Part shown: positions 38,538 to 48,152 of the stretch, one piece after another
Numbering within the stretch: position 1 is the first letter of the stretch
Layout: each line of letters opens with the position of its first letter
Source: Symsagittifera roscoffensis
Taxonomy: Eukaryota > Xenacoelomorpha > Acoela > Convolutidae
Length of the DNA stretch: 64,000 nt
Direction of reading: 5' to 3'
Assembly (NCBI RefSeq): GCF_963678635.1
Contig: NC_087063.1
Span: 65,152,471 to 65,216,470 of the forward strand
Made by a program: the position numbers and the translations under genes
The notes under the pieces: model-generated
Seen by the model: the letters and a program-made list of their open reading frames with translations, nothing else
Told to the model about the DNA's origin: nothing
The model's database searches: none

Positions 38538-38878
38538 CTCCTCTCGATCCAACGTCCCGGTCCAAAATCATGGCCTTGTTCTACCGGAGTAGATTCACTC
38601 GCCAGCCTTCTGCCTCTCCCTTCCAGTCCATTTACTCCCTGGTTGTCGTTCATGGTATGGTCCGTATTGACCTCCACTTCTAACAGTTCTCTTCGCTCTT
38701 CTGAGGTCTTTTGACTTCTCGTTTCAACCATTCTGCCTGAAACCGTCCCCTCTTTATCGGACCGGGTTCGCTTGATCCAATCCACAAAAGGATCGGTCAT
38801 CGTTTTTCTTTGCTTTTCAGGTATGAATTTCCTAGAGCTATTACCTCGTTTTGGTATCCTTGACTTGTCTAAACTCAT
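38504..38878 (-). CDS. copy 1, small leader ORF before gag
   Basis: A 124-codon ORF starting MSLDKSRIPKRGNSS and holding a MVETRSQK segment. The protein is basic at the N-terminus, with no domain I can name. It overlaps the gag ATG by 34 nt. In copy 2 the matching ORF is in the same frame as gag and ends at a TGA two codons before the gag ATG. Copy 1 is seven bases shorter just upstream, which changes the frame. It may be the original gag N-terminus or a separate upstream ORF. Confidence 0.6.
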   Translation of the reverse strand: MSLDKSRIPKRGNSSRKFIPEKQRKTMTDPFVDWIKRTRSDKEGTVSGRMVETRSQKTSEERRELLEVEVNTDHTMNDNQGVNGLEGRGRRLASESTPVEQGHDFGPGRWIERRCRNCPTSQLK

Positions 38879-39653
38879 TCTTTATTTGTCACTTTCCTAT
38901 GCCTACTCTTGACTCAATTGCTAGAGACCTTATAGTTTTATTAACAATAATAATGACACAACACAATAAATTTCACCAGATTCTATTAAATAGTGACCAC
39001 GAATCCCTGTATGTTGTCAGAGTACAGTTTGTATAAAATTTATTCACACTGACCGTTTATCGGTCCAAAGATCTGGAAACTAGCACAATATGATGTTATC
39101 AGTCAATTTAAAAGATAGTGTATTCACTACCTAATCAAGCACAGTTTACGTTGATTTAAAATCAAAAACAAAAATATATATTGACACAATATGAATGTAT
39201 ATACAAAAAAACGTATGTGTCTTGTACTCTTAGTCGGTCGCAGTACAATAGTCGAACCTGTCTTTTAAAGAAAAGGCTTTCCCTGCTTGATGCTGCACCA
39301 AACAGACAAAACTTTGAAGGCAGTAATTTTCTCAAGTGGGCGTCTATTGCACCCACCGAGTACTGTGTTACCTATCTGCCTTCGGACTGCCCGAGCTAGA
39401 CCTACTAAAATCCTCAGGGCAGTCACTTTTCCCAAAAACGTATTATGTTTCAATCCACACCAATGAGTCACGCTCTTTTTAATTTAGACTTAGTGTCGCG
39501 AATATCCGAGTTCGGACCTGTTTTGTATTAGTCTGGTTCTTTTTGAAAGGCAAGTTACCAGTGCAGTCACTGATACCTAGCCTGTGTATTAATAACCTAA
39601 TACCTCTCGCTTTTTAGTCTTTCTTTCGTTTACCTAAGTCCTTAATAAAATAA

Positions 39654-39881
39654 TACCCCTCCGGATTGGCACAAATAGGACCCTTCCGGACTGTCAGAAT
39701 ATGGACCCCTCCGGATTGGGACCCCTCCGAGTTAGTTAATGGTAGACCCCTCCGGATTTGGACCCCTCCGAATTAGCAACTATAAGACCCTTCCGGATTC
39801 GGACCCCTCCGGTTTTGTGGAAGAGAGACCCCTCCGGATTCGGACCCCTCTGACTTTGAAAAATTTCGACCCCTCCGGATT
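39654..39881 (-). repeat. 41-bp tandem array of AATCCGGAGGGGT motifs
   Basis: Eleven motif starts at 39654, 39679, 39705, 39721, 39746, 39762, 39787, 39803, 39828, 39844 and 39869 are spaced alternately about 25 and 16 bp, making a 41-bp composite unit with two motifs. The plus strand reads ACCCCTCCGGATT. Single copies continue at 39938, 40012, 40230, 40580, 41056, 41288, 41319 and in both LTRs (18658, 42358). Confidence 0.85.
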
Positions 39882-41659
39882 GGGAGCCCTTAGCTCTGTC
39901 AAAGTAGCTTTTTGTAGTTTTCTTAGTTTCAGCTTATACCCCTCCGGATTCGTTCTGCGTTGCTTTTATGCTGTTTGAATTAACTGGGAAGGGTATATGG
40001 TCCTTTCCTAGACCCCTCCGGATTGAAGTTAAGGCACTTATTTGACAATTCACACTAACGGTGAAGGGTCTTATCACTTGCCTAATTTCGACTCTATTAT
40101 GGTTGTCTTGTGCCTTCAGCCCTCCCTTTTTGTCTAGAACTGTCCTAAGTTACTTAGTTTAATCGCTATCAACTTTTGGTAGGGGTATAAGGGTTTTTCA
40201 AAAAAAATTTATAAAACGTGAAGGGTGTACCCCTCCGGATTTGTGTAATTTGCTAAAAACAATCTCAAAAATTTTCACGCTCGTTTTTCCGAAAAATTTC
40301 TGATCCTATTAGTAAGCTCAGCTAATTTCTGATCTATTGGTACCAAGATCAACTCGATATGCTCAGTAGTTCCAAAGTTATTAACCAAAACGTCTTTTTT
40401 CCAAACTCAAAAAATTTTCTCTCTTTTAGGTTCCGCCTAACTTTTTCCGCAAATCTGGTCCTTTCGACCTAAAAATTATTGATCCGAGCTCAAAAGGCCT
40501 ATACTCTTCTAGTTCAATGCAAAAGACCCGATCTAAAACGCTTTACTTGAAAAAATTTGCGAAAAACTATGCTACCTGGACCCCTGCGGATTGATGAATC
40601 CACCAAATCAAACACGTTACGTTCGATTTCTCTGCAACCCGGAAGGCTTTCGGGTAGCGGGTTTTAAAACTTGTAGATTCACTAGTGAACGTTGTCCGAA
40701 CAACTATTTTTACTGTCCTACCTCTAAAATTTCAAAAAATTTTCTAAGTTTTTAGTGTTCCGTTTTCTCAAAAATCACGAAATTTCAGTTTTCGGTACCA
40801 AAATAGTTCCAACCACCTTCGAACTTAACTTAACCGGTTCTACCTATTATGGTAGTGCAGTTACGATGTAACACACTAACTTAGCGCTTTTTTCCGTTTC
40901 AAAAAATATCGATATCTCAAAAATCGCGACTTGTGGGGGGATCAAAATATCGCAATTTTGATCCTAAAAACCGGTCTGTTTTCGTTGTTTTTCACTGAAA
41001 AACGATATAAGACTATTAATATAGGCTATTTAAGTAATAATATTAGTAATACTATACCCCTCCGGGTTTGTTTATTATCCGAATTAAGGTGCTTAACTCG
41101 GATATTCGCAGTTCGGTGAAGGGTCACTACAGTGCAGCACTGTCGAGCCCCCCACAGATTACTATCTTACTCTTTGTACCAAAAGGGATACAAAACTTGG
41201 TAACGATACCCAACAGTCGATTGTTGTTGTCGTTGAGCCCCTTCTTGTTGCTCCTCGAACTGCTTGCCGGATCGGTCTTCACCCAAGACCCTTCCGAATT
41301 GAGCGCAAATCAGCTGACCCTTCCGGATTGAGCGCAATTTATCATTAACGTGCTTAAATGCTCAAATAACCCTACAGTACAAGCCTCACAAACGGGCCTC
41401 AAAATTGATCGTAACGATCCTGACTGATATAAATGCCTGTAACAACAATATATCTATTAACAACAAACGGGGGGGTTGAATCACATCTTGTCTGGGGGGA
41501 TGATTTCTACTGATTTTTTTACTTTTTTACTGTTTTTGGTTTTTTCGGTTATTTTTTATGTTTTTTGTTTTTCTTGGGTACTATACTACTTTTTGTTTGG
41601 TTTTACTTCTATCTTTAAGTGTTTTTGGTCACCAACCACTCAGGGGACGAGGGGACGGC

Positions 41660-41860
41660 CGATCCCCCCACCCTTCCTGGTTCGTGAATTTTCGGTCTTA
41701 ACTAGGTTAAAAAACTATTCACGGCAATTCGGAAGGCCTCCGCGTTCCGAACTACCCTTCCGCCCCGGCGGTTTAGGCCTATTAAGGGCGTTAATGTGAG
41801 CATCCGCTCGGCGCGGAGTGCTCGTTAACGGTTCTGCCGGTCATGATGTTAAAAAAGAAT
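41660..41860 (-). other. structured segment next to the 5' LTR
   Basis: Three inverted repeats follow each other on the plus strand: CGTGAAT with ATTCACG, TTCGGAA with TTCCGAA, and GAGCATCCGC with GCGGAGTGCTC. Their place just after the primer site suggests a packaging or dimerisation structure. Corresponding sequences are present in copies 2 and 3 with some pairs lost. Confidence 0.45.
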
Positions 41861-41861
41861 A

Positions 41862-41877
41862 ACACCCAGGAGCGCCA
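41862..41877 (-). other. primer binding site candidate
   Basis: The sense strand reads TGGCGCTCCTGGGTGT starting 12 nt after the 5' LTR. It begins with the TGG expected to pair with a tRNA CCA end. It is unchanged in copy 2 (60579-60594), in the tandem leader (near 43590-43605) and in copy 3 (61326-61341). The matching tRNA is not identified; a G discriminator base would be implied. Confidence 0.5.
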
Positions 41878-41889
41878 TAAAAACATACA

Positions 41890-42809
41890 TGTAACATTCG
41901 CCCGGAAGATACATATCGACGGATAACAAAACTAAGTCTTAAGACGACTGGCAAGCGTCTAAACAGAGCTTTGCATGTTTTTCACCGTCTCTACCAAGCC
42001 AGTACTTTTCGGTGGTCTTTCTTACATCGGGTCGACAAAAACGTTACTGCTCTCCGGCTTCGACCAGAACGCTCAAATTAACTGAATTACATGCAAAAAT
42101 AGTGAGCTCATGGCTGGGTCTCAGTATCCCCAGACCACGAGGTCACTCCTAAAAACAGGGCTACTACTTATCATATTACTATTGTTTTTGTTCAGTAGAT
42201 AAAATTCATCATCTCCATCGAAGATGGATCAACCCTTTCCCCCAACTCCTAGCTTCTCATCCTTATCAAAATGAATCCAGTTGTTAATTAAATTCAATCC
42301 AGGACATGACAAGAAGCTAAAAGTTTATATAAAAGGCTAAAAGTTCCAGTCCCGAAACCCTTCCGGATTCTTGAATCCAGTGAATCAAGCTCCTCAAGTT
42401 CAATTTCACACCAATCCGGAAGGCTGGTTCTCACCCTTCACCGTTGTTGGCAACGGCCTTGCAACTATTGTAGCAGCACAGAAGTTGCAACTTGGAACGT
42501 TCTCTGCTATTGTAGTTCGTTGTTGTTTTTCTTTAATCTCGATTTTCGTTCTGTTCGCAATCACAGATAAAGTTGTTCTGTTTTTCACTCGCTTTTTGTC
42601 AAAATGGCCGTTTCAGCATTTCTCAGAAATGTGACGTCATCATTCGAATTTTTGAAAATTTAAAATACTAGAATATTCTAGCCCTCACCGTTTGGCTAAA
42701 CGTTCCAATAACGTCGCTAATCCTTCGAAATCATCAACTCGGAAGGCTTACTGCTCAAAATTCGAATCCTGCATAAATTGCATTTTGGCCATTCTGGTCG
42801 AATGTCACA
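41890..42809 (-). repeat. copy 1, 5' LTR
   Basis: A 920-bp LTR matching 18190-19109 at a constant offset of 23700 with three substitutions and no indels. It starts the element in the sense direction. Confidence 0.95.
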
Positions 42810-42945
42810 ATTCTCCAATCAAAAACCTTGTAACTTCATACAATAAATCACAAGTCAGGAAACATTTATAGCAACCAACGTTACTACACTCACAGCCAGG
42901 GCTGGGAAGTTAACTAACATTGTTATTTGTTATTCAATTTAACTT
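42810..42945. other. unique spacer between elements
   Basis: A 136-bp segment with no match to the retroelements seen here; probably host sequence at the insertion site. It has no coding signal. Confidence 0.5.
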
Positions 42946-43108
42946 TGTGACATTCGACCAGAATGGACAAAATGCAGATTCGGCGATTTTGAATAATTAG
43001 CAGCTAACCTTCCGAATTGACGGTTTTGAGAGATTAGTGACGTTATTGAGAAGATTAGTCAAACTGTGAAGGCTAGAATATACTGGTATTTTGGATTTTT
43101 AAAATTTC
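42946..43108 (+). repeat. plus-oriented LTR fragment (first 163 bp)
   Basis: Starts TGTGACATTCGACCAGAATG, the sense start of the LTR, now on the plus strand, and stops at TTTAAAATTTCGAA. It adjoins an internal leader piece of opposite orientation, so the junction is not a normal LTR end. Confidence 0.8.
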
Positions 43109-43617
43109 GAACAAACGGGCTACAAAATTGATCGTAACAATCCTGACTGATATAAATGCCTGTAACAACAATATATCTATCAACAACAAACGTGGGGGTC
43201 GGATCACATCTTGTCTGGGGGGATGGTTTCTACTGATTTTTTTAATTTTTTTTTTACTGTTTTTGGTTTTTTCAGTTATTTTTTTATGTTTTTTGTTTTT
43301 CTTGGGTACTATACTACTTTTTGTTTGGTTTTATATATGTCTTTAAGTGTTTTTGGTCACGGACCACTCAGGAGATGACGCGATCGCGAATCCCCCCACC
43401 CTTCCTGGTTCGCGAATTTTCGGTCTTAAGTAGGTTAAAAAGCTACTCACGGTAGTTCGGAAGGCTTCCGCATTCCAAACTACCCTTCCGCCCCGGCGGT
43501 TTAGGCCTATTAAGGGCGTTAATGTGAGCATACGCTCGGCGCGGAGTGCTCGTTAACGGTTCTGCCGGTCATGATGTTAAAAAGAAATAACACCCAGGAG
43601 CGCCATAAAAACATCTA
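43109..43617 (-). repeat. truncated leader of a further tandem unit
   Basis: Nearly identical to the copy 2 leader at about 60100-60606, including the primer-site candidate and hairpins. It ends abruptly at 43109 against an inverted LTR fragment. Confidence 0.85.
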
Positions 43618-44498
43618 TGTAACATTCGCCCGGAAGATACATATCGACGGAAAATAAAACTAAGTCCTAAGACGACTGGCTAACGTCTAAACAGAGCTTT
43701 ACATGTTTTTAACCGTCTCTACCAAGCCAGTACTTTCGGTGGTCTTTCTAACATCGGGTCGACAAAAAAACGTTACTGCTTTCGGCTTCGGTCAAAACAC
43801 TCAAATTAACTTAATTACATGCAGAAATAGTGAGCTCATGGCTGGGTCTCAGTATCCCCAGACCACGAGGTCACTCTTAAAATCAGGGCTACTACTATTT
43901 ATTGAACTATTATTGTTTTTGTTCAGTAGATAAAAATCATCATCTTCATCGAAGATGGATCAACCCTTTCCCCCAACTCCTATCTTCTCATCCTAGCGAA
44001 ATGAATTCAGATGTTAATTAAATTCAACTAAGGACATGACAGGGAAGCTAAAAGTTTATAAAAGTTCTTGAATCCGGGGAAATAAGACCTTTATCTTCCT
44101 CCCGGAAGGCTGTCCTCCACACTTCATCGTTGTTCGCAACGGCCTTGCAACTATTGTAGCGACACAATAGTTGCAACTCGGAGCAGTCTCTGCTACTTCT
44201 GCATTTTGTTGTTGTTTCTCAATCACATTGTTCGTTGTTAACGCTATCGCAACTAATGTTGTTGTGTTTTTCTTCCGGTTTTCTGCCAAAATGGCCGTTT
44301 CTGACGTTTCTCAGAAATATGACGTCATACTTCGAATTTTTAAAATTTCAAAATACCAGAATATCTTGACCTTCACCGTTTGACTAATCATCCCAATAAC
44401 GCCGTTAATCGCTTAAAACCGTCAATTCGGAAGGTTCGCTGTTAGAAAACTCGAATATGCTGATTCTGCATTTTGGTCGATTCTGGTCGAATGTCACA
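43618..44498 (-). repeat. copy 2, left LTR (881 bp)
   Basis: Same termini as the copy 1 LTRs, with several small indels and many substitutions relative to them. It is followed on the right by the PPT-like ACTCCCCGGACA. Confidence 0.92.
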
Positions 44499-45319
44499 TA
44501 CTCCCCGGACAGTCCGGTCAATGTCCTCATTGAATCTCGCAATGTTCGTAAAATAGGTACAGTCTCATCGAACTGAATTTACAAAATGCACGAAATTACT
44601 TTTATCCTTGTCATATCGACTCACTTCAGAATATAAATGGCATCATACTACATCACTATAGCCTTCAAATTCTTTCATTAATCTGCACATTGAGGATATG
44701 ACCTGAGATAAAAACTCCCAATGTCAGTATCCTGATTAAAAACTTTTTCTCCTAGATTTAAAAGGTGTTGGTTTGCAGGACAGTCCTGCCAACCAACAAG
44801 CTAAAATTATCCTACTATGCTTCTTCCCTTCGGAAATCTTGCTTGTTATTGTCCTGAATATTAAAACTAAGAAACTCTGTGGTTAGAAAGAACAATGAAA
44901 CAATCTCCCTCTTCGAGAGATTACCCAAGCCTTTCATATCACCACAAAGTGATCAGTTCTCCTAGTTGCTTAAAAACAGTCATGCAGGCTGGAATATTTA
45001 AATATATTCTTTACTCAAGCCTTTCTAAATAAATAAAAAGTAAGTGTCTCTAAAGCCACTTAACTAAAATCAAAATGCAAATTTATAAATGCAACAAATT
45101 CTTTAATGTTCATAACTCAACTAAAGGTTTCAGTTTTCAATTACAACTTGGTTGCTTAGTTTCTCACTTGAATTTTTTCACACACATAAAACAATTCTGA
45201 GTTTTTAACTTCTTCTTCATCACTCCTTTGTTTTCTTCTTTTTTCGTCGTTTAGAAGTTCTAGAACTTTTAAATTCTTCTAATTTCGTCTCTCTTTGCAT
45301 CTCGTTTTTCGGCCATTCG
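44499..45319 (-). other. copy 2, 3' untranslated region
   Basis: Matches copy 1 19110-19928, keeping the GCAGGACAGTCCTGC hairpin and the PPT sequence. No coding signal. Confidence 0.75.
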
Positions 45320-47733
45320 TCAATGTTCCATCTCTTCCTCCTGTGATACTGACTCTGCACTTTCAGTTTCTTTGTCTTGCAACACATCATTAGCTATTCT
45401 GACGCTGTTGGAAGCAGTCCTCCAACACTTCTGCTCTTCTACCCTCTGTTTGCAACAAGGTAGGGGATCCACGTTAGATTCTCTGTTCCTGCAGAACCTG
45501 TTGTGGAGACACAACGTCACATTTCTCTCCAAATCTTCCTTCAACATCTCTGCCTTCTTCTTTCCACTACGTTCACTTGTCCTGAAGATTCTTTTCACAG
45601 CGGTGGTCACTGCATTCCGATGAGTCACGAGAGCTTGCTTGAAAGCTCCTGCTCCAATGTCCAGCTGATGTTCACTGTGCACTCTGCCGTGCTTTGCTTC
45701 GACATATGCTTCTTAGCATATTCGTACAACCATGCAGTCATGTTAGCTCTGAGCCGTGGCATCAATCGTATTCTTGCCCATATCTTCTTCACTTCCATCG
45801 TAATGTTTAGAATCTTGCACATTGTCTCAAAAAGATCTAAATATTTTAGACAATCCAATTTCCGCAACTGTTCTCTCATTGGTGCCTCCTGTCTATTGTT
45901 CTCTTTCACATGAGCTTCCAGCCATCGTATCGCCATCATAACTCCCACTATCACTATTGTTATGGGCCGTGATGAGTCTGGTAAACCCATGGAGAGCAGC
46001 TCTCCAGAGTCCCAGATCAACACCAGATTACTACGCTTAGGATACCACCAGGTCTGCAGCAAGCAGTGGCAGGGAAACTCGTCATGTGTCAGCATGATGC
46101 TCCTCCAATTGCGTTTTCACGAAGCTTCCAGTAATGGTTCCACTTCCATCATCACTCGGTGGACTTCATCATTCTCGTCGAATGTATTGTAATCTGTAAC
46201 AGTTGATCCTCTCTGTTTCTGTCTCTCAAAGTCACTGAAGTTCCCACTCACGTATCCCATGAACTTCTTTCCCAGTATCGATTCCAACTCCTCCTTGGTT
46301 CTCTCTGGAACTGCTGAGAACATCTTACATAGCAACTCGTAAGATTTTTCGGACATCCTCGTTAGTCTCACACACTTTGGCACGGAGAAGGCTTGATCCA
46401 CGATCGTTCTCGTACTCTTTACATCCACAGCTACGAAATGCACGAGTATCTGCTCTTGCACATTGGAGCCAATGTCGAGCCCACCAAATATCGTGCTCCT
46501 GATGGTCTACAATAAGTCTCACTGTGTCTGATGTTCATTTCCGCCTCGATCGCTTCCCTCCAATTTCCTATGTGTTTCTGCTCGGTTTGCAGAACTCTTG
46601 GGAATACTTCTACACTGATGGCTGTGACCATCTCATGTCTCTGTTCTAGATTCAATAGTGATTCTAAAGAACTAAACATGCTGTAGAATCCTAGTGCAGT
46701 CACTTATCCCCTGTCTGATCATGGTCTGGGAGAGTCGTACTCTGCCCGTGTCGTCGATCGTTCCATAGGGTGCAGTCACCCCGGAACCTGGCGCATTCTT
46801 GTTGGCGACCAGTCGTCCAGCTGTCTCTATCAGCTTCCTCGCCGTTTGTTCCACGACGGGGTCACCCAAGGTGTCACTAGGGTCCGGGATTGTCACTCGA
46901 TCTGTCGCTGTCGGTAGCCGTGTCTCCGTTGTCTGACTCATTTCTCGAGGCGTCAAGAGATCCATCGGGGACTGCCCATGAGGAATACTCCTCGCAGGTA
47001 TCACTTCCTCCACGGCCGTTGTCAACGCCATCCGTTCCAATTGCTCCTTGTAGTCCTGCCTCAAGCGCTCAATTTCTTGACCCTGCTTTTTGTTGCAGTC
47101 TTCGAACAATTTTTTCCACATGTCTCTGTCGTCCTCCGCAATGAGCATGGTCTTAGTCACCTCGTCCAGCTCCTTTTTCGTTCTTTCTAGTTCGTCCTTC
47201 ATCCCATCCAGATCTTGCATGGTTTGGTTCGTCTGAACCTTTTGTTCTACTTTCGCCCGCTACGGTGGCGCAGCTGCTCTCAGTGGTGAACCAGACGAGG
47301 CAGTCTCGCTGTTCATCTCCTGATGCATTCTCGTCAGCGCAGGTTTGGGCTTGGAGGGCATAGGCATCTCACCTGGTTGGTAAGTCCTAGAACTTCCCAG
47401 TCCAGGCTCATTCGCCAAGTCACTCCCTGAGAGAGCCCCGTTTCTCCACCTCATCACTCTCATGTTCGGGCGGTCTAGTACTCCCCTCTCTCCATATGTT
47501 GCCATCAACAGGACTTCCGTGGGGCGGTCCCCATGTTTGTCATGCCCCAAGATGTTGATCAGGGCGGTCAGCAACATGACTACCTCTGGGTCCTCCAGAG
47601 CAAAGTCTCGATCCATTAGCCGACAATAGATCGCATCTATCATCGGTCCTACATATGCATCTGCCAGGTCCATCAATTCATCCAGGTTGAAATTATCCAT
47701 TCGGTTCTTCAAGTTTGATTCGGTTTGATTCAA
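45320..47733 (-). pseudogene. copy 2, third and fourth ORFs fused by deletion
   Basis: Starts with the N-terminus of the third ORF (MDNFNLDELMDLADAY, near 47697) through its coiled coil. It has an in-frame TAG near 47260, then jumps near 46703 into the fourth ORF at the segment TALGFYSMF. The whole SGNH region and about 6.57 kb are lost. Further frameshifts break the fourth-ORF part near 46450, 46110 and 45660. The junction keeps one copy of GTCACT. Confidence 0.88.
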
Positions 47734-48152
47734 AGGTTTGACTCAAGTGAGTAATTAAATGATCAATCAGGATCTAGAAAAGAGGTCACGAATATCACAC
47801 TTGTCAGTTTCACCTTAACAGATATCGTTAAAATCTATTTAAAAACAGTCACATAAAAAGATTCTGTTCCTAAAAGTTATTGAAATCAATCGGTCTCTAA
47901 AATTTTGGAATTGACCTAAGATTGGACAGTCCAAACTTTGGATCTATTCCTAAGATTGTCATTCAGTTGTTCATGGTCACTAACCCCTTCTTACCCACGA
48001 TCTTAATAACATAACACATTACATAACATAACACACATATCACACATATCACACACTACACACAACTTAGTCTTTAGCCTAACACCCTCTTGCACGTCAC
48101 TCAGCCTATACTTAAGTAATATTTCTTATGTAAATATACTTGTATATTAGTA
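47734..48152 (-). other. copy 2, gap between pol and third-ORF remnant
   Basis: Corresponds to 28879-29284 of copy 1 and keeps the ATAACATAACACAC-type short repeat near 48005-48060. No coding signal. Confidence 0.6.

Larger units (their letters stand above)
38879..41889 (-). other. copy 1, 3-kb leader (5' UTR)
   Basis: Non-coding region between the 5' LTR and the first ORF. It contains the 41-bp tandem array (39654-39881), scattered further copies of the same motif, three hairpins near the LTR (41660-41860) and a primer-binding-site candidate. Its length is unusual for a Ty3 element. Copies 2 and 3 keep it. Confidence 0.8.
18190..42809 (-). mobile_element. copy 1: giant Ty3-like LTR retrotransposon, 24.6 kb, nearly intact
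   Basis: The element is bounded by two 920-bp LTRs beginning TGTGACATTCG and ending CGAATGTTACA in the sense direction. In sense order it holds a leader, a small ORF, gag-protease-RT start, the rest of pol with macro-like end, a 2404-aa SGNH ORF, a fourth ORF and a 3' UTR. The order RT, RNase H, integrase places it with Ty3/gypsy. Its size is several times that of usual Ty3 elements and compares with giant elements such as plant Ogre or planarian Burro. A clear 4-6-bp target duplication is missing: the flanks share only ATT. One base lost in pol and a seven-base difference near the gag start are the only breaks I see. Confidence 0.93.

Noticed and set aside
39654-39881. CRISPR-like regular repeats
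   Set aside because: The repeats are 13 bp, the spacing alternates 25/16 bp, spacers are themselves related, and the genome is eukaryotic.
39739-39978. 79-codon plus-strand ORF with repeated DPSGF
   Set aside because: It is the translation of the ACCCCTCCGGATT tandem array, and the 41-bp unit is not a multiple of three.
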